Assembly (NCBI RefSeq): GCF_020073745.1
Contig: NZ_JAIRAU010000012.1
Span: 1-64,000, forward strand
Reading direction: 5' to 3'
Source of the DNA: Nannocystis pusilla
GTDB taxonomy: Bacteria; Myxococcota_A; Polyangia; Nannocystales; Nannocystaceae
DNA: 64,000 nt
Part shown: positions 43,735-52,093 of the stretch, one piece after another
Layout: each line of letters begins with the position of its first letter
Numbering within the stretch: the stretch's first letter is position 1
Position numbers and translations under genes: made by a program
The notes under the pieces: model-generated
What the model was told of the DNA's origin: nothing
The model's input: the letters and a program-made list of their open reading frames with translations, nothing else
Database searches by the model: none

Positions 43735-45003
43735 TCAGTAGACGAACGGCACGATGCGGTAGGGGACCTTCTCGCAGTAGCGGTCCCAGTCGGCGCCGTA
43801 CTTGCGCTTGCACATCGCGTTGTCGCGGCGCTCGCGGTCGAGCAGCAGCGGCGCGAAGTAGAGGAAGTAGAAGTAGGGGACGATGCTGCCGAAGCCGCAC
43901 GCGAGGCACCAGGCGAGGGCCATGGTGAGGTCGCCGAGGTAGTTGGAGTGGCGCGCGAGGCCCCACCAGCCCGACAGCAGCAGCTTGGTGCCGCGGGCGG
44001 TGTCCATGCTCACCGGGCGCTCGCCCCAGATCGGCTGCGAGGGGTCGCGGCGGAACTGTTGCTTCTGCAGGTTCGAGTCGCGGAACACGTAGTAGCCGGC
44101 GACGTGCATGACGACCAGCGCGATCGCGGCGGCGGTGGCCAGCGACGGGTGCGCCGCGAGCACGTACTGCTGCTGCAGCGTGAAGTTGAACGGCATCCAC
44201 ACGAGGAACGCGAACCAGAGCATGAAGCCGAGGTTCTCCTCGATGATGTCGATCATCGTCAGCAGGTTCGACTCGAACACGAAGAAGTCGACGATGTAGA
44301 ACAGCTGGCACAGGCTGACGACCAGCATCGCCGTCGACAGCGACCCGGTCGCCTGCAGTTCCGCCGCGGGCATCAGGATGGCGAACGCGCCCCAGGTGGC
44401 CATGCCGACCCGCGACTCGAAGAAGAACTTCAGGTCGTGCCGGCCGAGCCGCGGGTTGAGGATCGCGCCCATGTAGAAGTCGTAGATCGCGTTGCCGGTG
44501 CTCCGCTCGAGGTGCGCGCGGCGCCGGCCGGCGACGTAGCTGAGGGCCGAGGCGACGACGGCGAACAGGGTGGCGATCGTGAGCAGCGGCCCGAGCTGCG
44601 CGAGCACGGCGCTCGGCGACACGAGGTCGACGGCGATCCCGGCGACGAGCAGCGCCGCCGACACGGCGAACGCGAACAGGCCGTTGATCCGGTACTCCGC
44701 GCGCTCACCGTGCTCGGTCGGCCGGCCCTCGACCACGCGCCCGGGCCCGTACACGTAGAGCAGCGCCTGCAGGCCGAGCCACGCGGCGAACATCGCGGCG
44801 GCGTCGCAGGTCGGCGCCGGGAACATCGCCAGCAACTCGGCGCTCGAGCGCGGCAGCCACAGCGAGCCGCCGTGCTGCGCGACCGCGGACCACAGGTAGA
44901 AGCTGACGGCCGGCATGACGATCGTCAGCAGCAGCGCGCCCCAGGGGCCGCCGAACTGATCCGGGCGAGGTTGGTGGTCCGAATGCACTGCCGTGGCGCT
45001 CAT
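43735..45003 (-). CDS. Delta-14 sterol reductase (ERG24/ERG4 family)
   Basis: A 422-residue polytopic membrane protein with about nine hydrophobic segments. The C-terminal signature of the ERG4/ERG24 sterol reductases is complete: LLLSGWWGLARHSNYLGDL, then DRERRDNAMCKRKYG and DWDRYCEKVPYRIVPFVY. Upstream, YDFYMGAILNPRLG and DLKFFFESRVGM also fit. It would use NADPH to reduce the C14-C15 double bond left after 14-demethylation of sterols. Bacterial sterol synthesis is rare, but Nannocystis and a few others do it. Neighbouring P450 and hydrolase genes lie on the same strand; no squalene cyclase is in the window. Confidence 0.9.
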   Translation of the reverse strand: MSATAVHSDHQPRPDQFGGPWGALLLTIVMPAVSFYLWSAVAQHGGSLWLPRSSAELLAMFPAPTCDAAAMFAAWLGLQALLYVYGPGRVVEGRPTEHGERAEYRINGLFAFAVSAALLVAGIAVDLVSPSAVLAQLGPLLTIATLFAVVASALSYVAGRRRAHLERSTGNAIYDFYMGAILNPRLGRHDLKFFFESRVGMATWGAFAILMPAAELQATGSLSTAMLVVSLCQLFYIVDFFVFESNLLTMIDIIEENLGFMLWFAFLVWMPFNFTLQQQYVLAAHPSLATAAAIALVVMHVAGYYVFRDSNLQKQQFRRDPSQPIWGERPVSMDTARGTKLLLSGWWGLARHSNYLGDLTMALAWCLACGFGSIVPYFYFLYFAPLLLDRERRDNAMCKRKYGADWDRYCEKVPYRIVPFVY

Positions 45004-45222
45004 CGGCGGGGACGATAGAGGCTGTCGGCGAGGATCTCCAGCCCGTCCGGATCGCCGCGCAGGACGGCGCCGGGCCGCGTCGCCGGGCGCTGTGATCCCG
45101 AGCACGGGAGGTGCGCGGCCTGGATCTCCTCGCCAGGAGGCCGCGCGGGTCGCGGGACCCTGCGAGCGTGCGCAAGAATCGGGGGCCCCGTCTCCTGCTT
45201 GACGGCCTTTCATCCGGGTCCG

Positions 45223-47166
45223 TCAGCGGCACGGCCCGTCGCGTTGCTCGCGGAGGTCGAGCCAGGCGATCTTCGTCGGGTCGTCCTTCGCCAGCTCGAG
45301 GCTCAGGGTCGGGGCCCCGCGCTCGCAGGTCAAGGCGAAGGCGGCCTTGCGGGCGCCGAGGACGTGGGGCGCGGCGAGGCGACAGCGGCCGTACTCTTCG
45401 GCGGCGTCGGCGAGGCCGCGGCGCATCTCGTCGACGCTGAACTTGGCGGTGAAGAGGTCCTTGAATTCGCGCCCGTTCCAGCGGTGGAGCAGCAGCAGCG
45501 AGCGTTCGGCGGCGCGGGCCAGTTCGGGGGCGGGGGCGAGGCCGGTCGTGCGGTCGATGTCGAACGAGGTGATCGGCGCGCCCGGCCACGGGGCGACGCG
45601 CAGCTCGACCCGGAGCACGCCGCGCTCGCAGGTCAGCTCGACGGCGCCGGCCCGCGGCTCCTCGAGCGTGAGGGCGCGAGGATCGCTACAGGCGCCGACG
45701 AGCGCGCGCCACTCGGCGAGCTCATTGGCGGTGGTCTCGGTCGGATAGGCGTCGCGGAAGTCGGCGGAGAACAGGCTCGCGTGGGCGGCGTCGTCCCACT
45801 GACCGATGAGCGCGCCGAGGCGAGCGGCGGCCGCGAGCAGGTCGGGCGAGGGCGCGTGCTTGCGCGGCTCGAGGGCGCCGGTGTCGGCGAGGAGGTCGAG
45901 GACCTTGGCGGCGTCGGCCGGCAGCACGCGGCTCGAGATCGAAGACAAATTCGTCATCAGGATCACGGCGACGCCGCGCGTCGGCAGCATCAACATCATG
46001 GAGCGATAGTTGAGGGTCTTGCCGTTGTGGGCGACGACGTGGTCGTAGCGGCAGTCGGTCCGGACGCTGAAGCCGAGGCCGATCCCGTGGACGCTGGCGC
46101 GCGCCGGGGCGTGGGCCATCGATTCGGCCGAGAAGCCGGCGAGCGTCGTGAGGGTGTGGGCCTCGCGGAGGGTGGCGCGGCGCACCGGGCCGGGGTCGGG
46201 CTCGTCGCGCGCGGGCCAGGCGGCGAGGTTGAAGGCGGCGTAGCGGGCGAGATCCTGGACGCTCGAGTAGGCGCCGCCGGCCGCGTCGGTGGCCCCGGGG
46301 CGCCAGTGCGGGCGGGGGCGCGGCTCCTGGCCCGGCAGGCGCTCGTGGCCGACGGCGATCCTGTCCCCGGGGACATCTTCGGGGATGAACGCGGTGTTGC
46401 CCATGCCCAGCGGCGTGAAGATCGCGTCGCGGATGTAGGTGCGATGATCGACGCCGGCGACCGCCTCGACGAGCGGGCCGAGCAGCTGGACGCCGAAGTT
46501 GGAGTAGACGTAGCGCTGACCGGGCGGACGGTCGAGGCCGACGCCGGCGAGCGTCGCCAGGAATTCGGCGCGGCCCGGCGGCGTCGCCGGGTACTCGGCG
46601 AAGTTGCCCATGCGCGGGAGCCCGGAGGTGTGCGTGAGGAGGTGGCGGATCGTGATCGGCGGGCTGTCGGCGGTCGGGTAGGCGATCGCGTCGAGCTCGG
46701 GGAGGTAGATCGCGGCCGGACGGTCGAGGTCGAGGCGCCCCTCGTCGCGCAGCTTCAGGAGCGCGAGCGTGGTGAAGGTCTTGGTGATCGAGCCGACGCC
46801 GAAGACGGTGTCGCGCTCGACCGGGAGCCCGCGCTCGGGGTCGCGATGGCCGTAGCCGCGGAACCACGCCAGCTCGGAGTCGATCACGATCCCCGCCGCG
46901 AGGCCGACGAGCCGGTCGCGCGCGACGGTCTGCTGCAAGTAGGCGTCAATCGCGGGAAACGCGGCCTCGAGCCGGGCGCGGCGCTCCGGGTCGAGGAACA
47001 CCGGCGGCGGATCGCTCGGCTCGATGCGGCGCTGCACGAGCTGCGGTGGCGGGGTGACGGCCGGCTCCGCGGTCGCGACCGGGGCGCGCGCAGCCGGGGC
47101 AGGGGCGACGACACGCGCGCAGCCGCTCGAGGAGACGATGAGACAAGCCAGGATAAGGGGACGCAT
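45223..47166 (-). CDS. Serine beta-lactamase-like (class C/esterase) lipoprotein
   Basis: A 647-residue lipoprotein (signal LILACLIVSSSGC). The catalytic domain has the three family motifs: GVGSITKTF (S-x-x-K), YVYSNFG (Y-x-N) and HNGKTLNYRS (H-x-G). The fold continues with LLTHTSGLPRMG and GGAYSSVQDLARYAA. Unusually, a C-terminal extension of about 190 residues follows, made of two similar domains (LFSADFRDAYPTET and LFTAKFSVDEMRRG), each with a Cys pair. It is more likely an esterase or peptidase than a drug-inactivating enzyme. It is 35 bases downstream of the P450 gene. Confidence 0.88.
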   Translation of the reverse strand: MRPLILACLIVSSSGCARVVAPAPAARAPVATAEPAVTPPPQLVQRRIEPSDPPPVFLDPERRARLEAAFPAIDAYLQQTVARDRLVGLAAGIVIDSELAWFRGYGHRDPERGLPVERDTVFGVGSITKTFTTLALLKLRDEGRLDLDRPAAIYLPELDAIAYPTADSPPITIRHLLTHTSGLPRMGNFAEYPATPPGRAEFLATLAGVGLDRPPGQRYVYSNFGVQLLGPLVEAVAGVDHRTYIRDAIFTPLGMGNTAFIPEDVPGDRIAVGHERLPGQEPRPRPHWRPGATDAAGGAYSSVQDLARYAAFNLAAWPARDEPDPGPVRRATLREAHTLTTLAGFSAESMAHAPARASVHGIGLGFSVRTDCRYDHVVAHNGKTLNYRSMMLMLPTRGVAVILMTNLSSISSRVLPADAAKVLDLLADTGALEPRKHAPSPDLLAAAARLGALIGQWDDAAHASLFSADFRDAYPTETTANELAEWRALVGACSDPRALTLEEPRAGAVELTCERGVLRVELRVAPWPGAPITSFDIDRTTGLAPAPELARAAERSLLLLHRWNGREFKDLFTAKFSVDEMRRGLADAAEEYGRCRLAAPHVLGARKAAFALTCERGAPTLSLELAKDDPTKIAWLDLREQRDGPCR

Positions 47167-47201
47167 ACCGCCAGGATGCCGGGCGGCCGGCGGCGTGACA
47201 A

Positions 47202-48452
47202 TCACCCCGGCGCGGGGCCCCAGGCCAGCGGCAGGCGATCGTAGCCGAAGAACAGGATCACTCGTGCGCGCTCGAGCGGTCCGTCGAGGCGCAGGTCGGG
47301 CAGTCGGGCCAGCAATCGCTCGATGCCGACGCGGAGCTCGAGCCGGGCCAGGGCGGCGCCGAGGCAGAAGTGGATCCCGCGGCCGAACGAGAAGTGCCGG
47401 TCGGCGTGGGCGCGCCCCGGATCGAAGCGGTCCGGTTCGGCGAACTGCGTGTCGTCGCGGTTGGCGGCCGCGAGCAGCAGCTGCAACGAGCTGTCGGCCG
47501 GGATGGTCACGTCGCCGATGGTCACCTCGGCGGTGGTCTGGCGCTGATTGAACAGCAGCGGCGTCTCGTAGCGGAGCACCTCCTCGATGAATCGCGGGAG
47601 CAGGCCCGGATCGGCGCGCACGGCCGCGAGGTCGGCGGGGCGCGTCATCAGCAGCGCGAGCGCGTTGCTCATGGCGAACATCGTCGTCTCGTGGCCGCCG
47701 ACGATGAGCTGCATCGGCACCGCCACCAGCTCCTCCTCGCTCAGGCGATCGCCGTCGTCGAGCCGGGCCTGGATCAGCACCGACAGCAGGTCGTCGCCGG
47801 GGCGGGCCCGCCGCTCGGCGATGACCCCGGCGAAATAGCGCTGGAACGCGAGCAGGCCGCGCGCCGACTCGACGAGGCGCTCGAGCGGCTCGACGCACCA
47901 GATCAGCCGCAACCAGTCGCCCGACCACGCCTTGAGCCGGTCGATGTCGCCGCGCGGCATGCCGAGCATGTCGCCGATGACCATGGCCGTGAACGGGAAC
48001 GCGAACTGCCGCGCGACGTCGGCGTGTCCGTCGGCGACGAAACCGTCGATCAGCTCGTCGGCCAGCCGCCGGATCGCCGGTTCGCGCGCGGCGATGCTCT
48101 GCGGCGCGAAACCCTTGACCAGCAGGCTGCGCATGCGCGTGTGGTCGGGCGGGTCGGTGGTCAGCAGCGTCGGCAGCCACGGCGCTCGCCCGGCGAACAC
48201 CGCCACGACCTCGGCGGGCAGCTCCTTGTGAGCGCTCATGATGTACCTGGAGGAGTAGCGCGCCGGGTCGCGGTAGATCGCCTGGATGTCCTCGGGCCGG
48301 GTGATGAACCAGCTGTTGAGCGGGGCGTTGAAGAACGCGGCCGTGGCCCGCCGCGCGGCGGCGTAGAACGGGTACGGATCGGCCATCTGCGCGAAGTCGA
48401 ACGGATTGTGGCCGGCGAGAGAGGCGGGATCGATCGGCTCCGATTCACTCAT
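47202..48452 (-). CDS. Cytochrome P450
   Basis: A 416-residue soluble bacterial P450. The I-helix oxygen-binding motif is GGHETT, the K-helix is EEVLRYE, and the haem loop is FGRGIHFCLGAALARLE with the Cys ligand. DPPDHTRMRSLLVKGF near the start is also standard. GGAGGG precedes the ATG at 48452. It is followed by the beta-lactamase-family and sterol-reductase genes on the same strand, so sterol or lipid oxidation is possible; partner ferredoxins are not nearby. Substrate is unknown. Confidence 0.92.
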   Translation of the reverse strand: MSESEPIDPASLAGHNPFDFAQMADPYPFYAAARRATAAFFNAPLNSWFITRPEDIQAIYRDPARYSSRYIMSAHKELPAEVVAVFAGRAPWLPTLLTTDPPDHTRMRSLLVKGFAPQSIAAREPAIRRLADELIDGFVADGHADVARQFAFPFTAMVIGDMLGMPRGDIDRLKAWSGDWLRLIWCVEPLERLVESARGLLAFQRYFAGVIAERRARPGDDLLSVLIQARLDDGDRLSEEELVAVPMQLIVGGHETTMFAMSNALALLMTRPADLAAVRADPGLLPRFIEEVLRYETPLLFNQRQTTAEVTIGDVTIPADSSLQLLLAAANRDDTQFAEPDRFDPGRAHADRHFSFGRGIHFCLGAALARLELRVGIERLLARLPDLRLDGPLERARVILFFGYDRLPLAWGPAPG

Positions 48453-48525
48453 GGGCAGGGCCCTCCATTCGTCAGCCTGCACGCGGGCGCGTGGTCCGTG
48501 AATCGGTGCACACCCGAGGGGCGCG

Positions 48526-48681
48526 TCAAGCCGCCGGGAGGGGCACGGTGAACGAGCTGCCCTCGCCGACGACGCTGGCGGCGATCGTGCTCTGCATCAG
48601 GGGGACCATCTCCTTGCAGCGCGCGAGGCCGCGGCCGGCGCCGCCGTGGAGCCGGGTCGAGCTGTCGCCGGCCTGCGCCGC
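48526..48681 (-). pseudogene. C-terminal fragment of a histidine kinase ATPase domain
   Basis: About 50 codons reading AQAGDSSTRLHGGAGRGLAR and CKEMVPLM, ending GEGSSFTVPLPAA and a stop. This matches the ADSSTTRRHGGTGLGLAIC...GxGSxFxxxLP end of sensor kinase HATPase domains. Codon use is gene-like, but the rest of the kinase is absent upstream. It is a decayed remnant between the P450 and a secreted protein. The rest of 48453-48796 shows no gene. Confidence 0.6.
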
Positions 48682-48796
48682 CCGCATGCAGACCGGGGGC
48701 GTCCGTCTTCGCGCGCCGGCACGGCCCTGGCGGGAGGCGCGAACATTCATCGGGCCTCATCCTCGACCGACTCGTCACGACATGGGACATTCTCGC

Positions 48797-49372
48797 ATGC
48801 GTCCATTCAAGCACTCGTCGTTCTCTCCCCTGTGGCTCGTCGCCGCGGCCGTGGCCGCCGTCCTCGGGTGGTGCGGGGTCGAAAGCGGCGCCCAGAATTA
48901 TCTGTGCGAAGGCACGTTCGCGTTGTGCACGTCGGCTCCGTGCGTCCCGCTGCCGAATTCGAGCCAGGCGGCGTGCTCGTGCGAGGTCTTGCAGGGCAAC
49001 AGCATGGCGTCGGTCCCGTGCGACCAGGTGGCGCCGACGCAGGGGAGGTACGGCACCGAGGTGGTGTATTCGATGTTCTCGCTGGCGCAGTTCGCCCAGG
49101 GCAAGGAGGCGATGAAGTGCGCGCAGAACACTCCGTGGACGTGGTGCCTGAACAAGCCTTGCACGGTCGACCCCGCCAACCCCGACAGGGCGTTGTGTGT
49201 CTGCGACGTCGTCGCGAACAGCACCCAGGAATGGATGACGCTCGGGGGCCAGTGCGACGCGTCCACCTGCAAGACCGCGTTCTGGTCGGGCGCCACGCTC
49301 GCCGACTTTGAGGAAGGCACCCAATTCATGCAGAGGCATGGCCAGTCGATTCAACCGCGGTGGTGCGAGTAG
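48797..49372 (+). CDS. Small secreted Cys-rich protein
   Basis: A 191-residue exported protein with signal sequence PLWLVAAAVAAVLGWCGVES. The mature part holds about 14 Cys in pairs (LCEGTFALCTSAPCVPLP, CSCEVLQG, CAQNTPWTWCLNKPC, CVCDVVANS, CDASTCKTAFWSG), suggesting a small disulfide-bonded fold duplicated in two halves. I recognise no family. It lies between the P450 and an unusual overlapping gene pair. Start ATG 48797 gives a full signal peptide. Confidence 0.7.
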   Translation: MRPFKHSSFSPLWLVAAAVAAVLGWCGVESGAQNYLCEGTFALCTSAPCVPLPNSSQAACSCEVLQGNSMASVPCDQVAPTQGRYGTEVVYSMFSLAQFAQGKEAMKCAQNTPWTWCLNKPCTVDPANPDRALCVCDVVANSTQEWMTLGGQCDASTCKTAFWSGATLADFEEGTQFMQRHGQSIQPRWCE

Positions 49373-49555
49373 CCGGCGATTCACGTCCGCTCGGCGAGGG
49401 TCGATCCTTCGTCCGACGCGAGCTCTTCGTCCGTCGCCTCGACGAGGTCGTCATCCGCGGTGTCACGCGCGGGCGGCAGGACGTCGAGGACGGTCACGCC
49501 GTGGAGGCGGAGCGACGCGCTCGGCGCCGCGGTCCGGAGCCGGACGTCGGCGACT

Positions 49556-49918
49556 TCACGTCTCGTTGCCCCTGGGCCCGAGCTCGGACTGCGACTCGTC
49601 GCCGGCAGCGATGGCCTCATACCGTTGCCGGAGCTTGCGACGGATGTAACGCTCGAAGAGTCCGAGTCCGAAGGTAATCGCGAGAAGGTAGAGGGCGGTC
49701 GAAGCCCACCACGGTATAATTCCATACCAAAGATCTTGCAGGACATACGTCCAGAACAGCAGGCATGGCACGATGAACCACTTCGCATGCCGCCAGACAT
49801 CGCGCCGGTTCCAGAACGAAAGCGTAGGCAGGATGCCCCACCGCTGAGGCCGGGAGAGGTTACCGCGTCCGCTGGCCTTCTGAAGGGCCAGGTCGTTCTG
49901 GTGTATCAGATCGGACAT
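49556..49918 (-). CDS. Small membrane protein, overlapping partner of the Cys-rich protein
   Basis: A 120-residue protein with two membrane segments (FIVPCLLFWTYVLQDLWYG and ASTALYLLAITFGLGLF), a charged cytoplasmic end (ERYIRRKLRQRYEA) and no signal peptide. It starts 13 bases before the end of the preceding gene in another frame, so the two are tightly coupled. Codon use is AT-richer than the neighbours. Next to a secreted Cys-rich protein, an immunity or transport helper is the natural guess, but nothing in the sequence proves it. Confidence 0.65.
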   Translation of the reverse strand: MSDLIHQNDLALQKASGRGNLSRPQRWGILPTLSFWNRRDVWRHAKWFIVPCLLFWTYVLQDLWYGIIPWWASTALYLLAITFGLGLFERYIRRKLRQRYEAIAAGDESQSELGPRGNET

Positions 49919-50469
49919 TCTGGTTTACATTCATTGTTACAATTGATGCCGTCAATCTTCTTCTGAGTGTTCTTTCCGACGATCGTACACCCAACGCAGG
50001 AGACCAGGTTAGTACAACAGCTCACAAAGGCGGCCGTCAACACCGCCGAGATCGCCCACTTGAAGACTCCGCACGCGGGATTCTTGCGGACCTCGAACAA
50101 GGCCTCGTCGCTCCCGACATGCTGCAGAAATTCAGAGCGCAAGCCCATCTCCCCTGCACGCTCGGAGAGCCACACACGTTTGTCATCGTTGCCGTCGCCG
50201 GCGATAATGATGTGCGGCTGGCCCGCCAGCGAGACGACGACCTCGACGTATCGACCAGGAACCACATAAGACTCGACGGCGGCTTCAGCGCCCCAAGCAT
50301 CAATGAGGAAGCCAGTGCGAAGATCAAGTCCGTCGCTCGCATCAACCGCGGGTTTTTCCGGCAGTGGTCGGTCGGTGCCGGAGGCGCCGTCATCCTCATC
50401 GCCGAGGGCGAGCGACGGGTTGAGGGGGTGGGTGAAGAGAAGCGCCGTCGCCAGGACATGATGAACCAT
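49906..50469 (-). CDS. Secreted protein with hydrophobic eight-Cys C-terminal module
   Basis: A 187-residue protein with a signal peptide (MVHHVLATALLFTH, ending near SLALG) and an acidic N-terminal domain (PGRYVEVVVSLAGQPHIIIA). The last 57 residues are unlike the rest: a hydrophobic run (FKWAISAVLTAAFVSCC) then CVGCTIVG and INCNNECKPECPI, with Cys at about 133, 151, 152, 158, 161, 177, 181 and 185. This resembles in composition a secreted Cys-rich bacteriocin-type module. Codons such as GAATGTAAACCAGAATGT are AT-rich for this genome, suggesting transfer. No named family is recognised. Confidence 0.65.
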   Translation of the reverse strand: MVHHVLATALLFTHPLNPSLALGDEDDGASGTDRPLPEKPAVDASDGLDLRTGFLIDAWGAEAAVESYVVPGRYVEVVVSLAGQPHIIIAGDGNDDKRVWLSERAGEMGLRSEFLQHVGSDEALFEVRKNPACGVFKWAISAVLTAAFVSCCTNLVSCVGCTIVGKNTQKKIDGINCNNECKPECPI

Positions 50470-50479
50470 CGGACGGATT

Positions 50480-50824
50480 TCATGGGCGACTCCGTTTCGA
50501 CCGCAAACAAGGCGAACAGCGTTCGTGCTGGTGGTCACAAGCCGTTCGCCCACGAGCCGGCGCTTGAGCAGGGACGAGCAGCATCGAGCTGGACCACTCG
50601 CGCCGCGCAACGTTCTGCGCCTTCGGTAGGGCCTTGCCGTTGTCGAGGCGGCCCTTGTTCACCTCGGCGAGGAAATCGGGGCAGTGGGCCTCGGACCGCG
50701 CGTGAAAGAGCGGCCACAGCCAATTGCACGCGATCCACGGATGCCGGCGGCCAGGCGTGTGGCGTGCGGCGGCGGATCGGGCGCTTCGCCTGAGCATGCT
50801 TGCGTGCAGCGTCGCCTTGCTCAT
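50480..50824 (-). pseudogene. Possible decayed or very short gene upstream of the Cys-rich protein
   Basis: A 114-codon frame ending 10 bases before the Cys-rich protein start. From about 50760 to 50590 codon use is strongly gene-like (about 90 percent G or C at third positions), reading HPWIACNWLWPLFHARSEAH, then AEVNKGRLDNGKALPKAQNV. After that the codon pattern decays, as expected after a frameshift. I recognise no family. It fills most of the 380-base divergent gap. Confidence 0.3.
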
Positions 50825-50848
50825 CCTGTGGATCTGGAGGTGGATGGC

Positions 50849-52093
50849 ATGTCATTGCGGCTCCATGGTCGTTCGTATGCACGAGCGTCGTTCGCCGTGT
50901 TCGCGCTCTTCAGCTCGAGCTCGACCGCGGGGGCCGGTGAGCGGAAATCTGAGTTTTGTTATACAGAGGAGGTGATTCCACCGCTCGGGATCCCCGACGA
51001 GGCGAGCGATTTCTTCGTCGATCTCGATCAGAGCGGTCGCGTCCTCCTCACCGCCGCTCAGGGGCCGTTCGGCGAATCGGACGACGCGAGCGAGGCTTTC
51101 ACGCGGGCGTATGTGTGGGCGGGTGCGGAGCCGCAGCCGATCGAGGTCGAAGGCTTCGCGCAGACGGACGGCCTGGCGCTGAACGAGCGCGGCGAGGTCC
51201 TGGTGCGCGCGGCGGTCGAGACCGGCGCCGCCGACGAGGTCGTTTGGGGACACGCGGTGGTGTGGAAGGCCGGCGAGGTCGTGGCCACCATCCCCGCGCC
51301 GGACGGCCTCTCGTTTGACGAGGGGCGGATCAACGCGCACGGCCACGTGGCCCTGAGGTCGGAGTACGACTATACGTCCGATACGCCGGTACACGCCTAT
51401 CTCTGGCGGGGCGACGCCCTCGCCGACCTGGGGGAGAGCGAGCTCCACGACTTCAACGACGCGGACGAGGTCGTCGGGTTCGACCGCGCCGTCCCTGGAT
51501 ACGTCGTCTGGCGAGGGACCGAACGGCGCGTGCTGCCCACGAGTTGCCGGTCGCCGGTCGACTCGCCGGACGAGGCGCGAGTCAATCGGCATGGGCGGGT
51601 CGCGGCGGCGTTCGAGTGCGACTCGCGCCAGATCGGCATGACCTGGGCGGGTGACGAGGCGCTGGAGCTGCCGGGCGAAGGGGTCTGGATCGGCGATCTG
51701 AACGACCACGGCGACATCGTCGGTTCGGTCGTGCTCGAGGAGCGCCGGGCGCCGGCGCTGTGGCGGGACGGCGAGCTCACGGTCATCCCGCTGCCGCAAG
51801 GAGTCGAGGGCGGACACATCGCGGAGATCAACGAACAGGGCCGTTTCATCGGCACGTTCGAGATCGACTTCATCCCCTACTTCTTCGTCGGCGACAGCGA
51901 CGGCGCGCAGCAATTGTCCGACCAGTGGGGAGGGGTGATGGTCGTCGGCGAGATCAACGACGCCGGGGTCATCGTCAACGCGGTGGCCGGGGACGACGGG
52001 GAGTTCGAGACGACCTCGATCTGGCGCCCATGTGCGGTCGAAGGCATCCGCTCGGGGGTCATCAACCATAAGTCAGGGTCTCGTGATGGTTGA
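50849..52093 (+). CDS. HAF-repeat secreted protein, tandem copy 1
   Basis: A 414-residue exported protein. TGGAGG lies 8 bases before the ATG. After a signal peptide (ASFAVFALFSSSSTAGAG) the mature part starts CYTEEVIPPLGIPDE and contains HAF-type repeats such as INAHGHVAL, LNDHGDIVG, INEQGRFIG and INDAGVIVN, ending IWRPC. HAF repeats form extracellular beta folds. Conserved Cys residues in CYxxxVIPP, LPTSC, FECD and WRPC are shared by all four copies and may pair. Its stop overlaps the start of copy 2. Confidence 0.78.
   Translation: MSLRLHGRSYARASFAVFALFSSSSTAGAGERKSEFCYTEEVIPPLGIPDEASDFFVDLDQSGRVLLTAAQGPFGESDDASEAFTRAYVWAGAEPQPIEVEGFAQTDGLALNERGEVLVRAAVETGAADEVVWGHAVVWKAGEVVATIPAPDGLSFDEGRINAHGHVALRSEYDYTSDTPVHAYLWRGDALADLGESELHDFNDADEVVGFDRAVPGYVVWRGTERRVLPTSCRSPVDSPDEARVNRHGRVAAAFECDSRQIGMTWAGDEALELPGEGVWIGDLNDHGDIVGSVVLEERRAPALWRDGELTVIPLPQGVEGGHIAEINEQGRFIGTFEIDFIPYFFVGDSDGAQQLSDQWGGVMVVGEINDAGVIVNAVAGDDGEFETTSIWRPCAVEGIRSGVINHKSGSRDG

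Noticed and set aside
46365-46378. Perfect palindrome TGTCCCCGGGGACA as an operator
   Set aside because: It lies deep inside the serine-hydrolase coding region where codons explain it. No promoter is near.
45223-47166. Antibiotic-resistance beta-lactamase
   Set aside because: The motif set fits the wide class C/esterase/peptidase family, and the long extension and lipid anchor argue for another role.
45199-47244. Long plus-strand frame opposite the serine hydrolase
   Set aside because: No domain or signal, Arg/Gly/Val-rich antisense shadow; the minus strand holds the three catalytic motifs.
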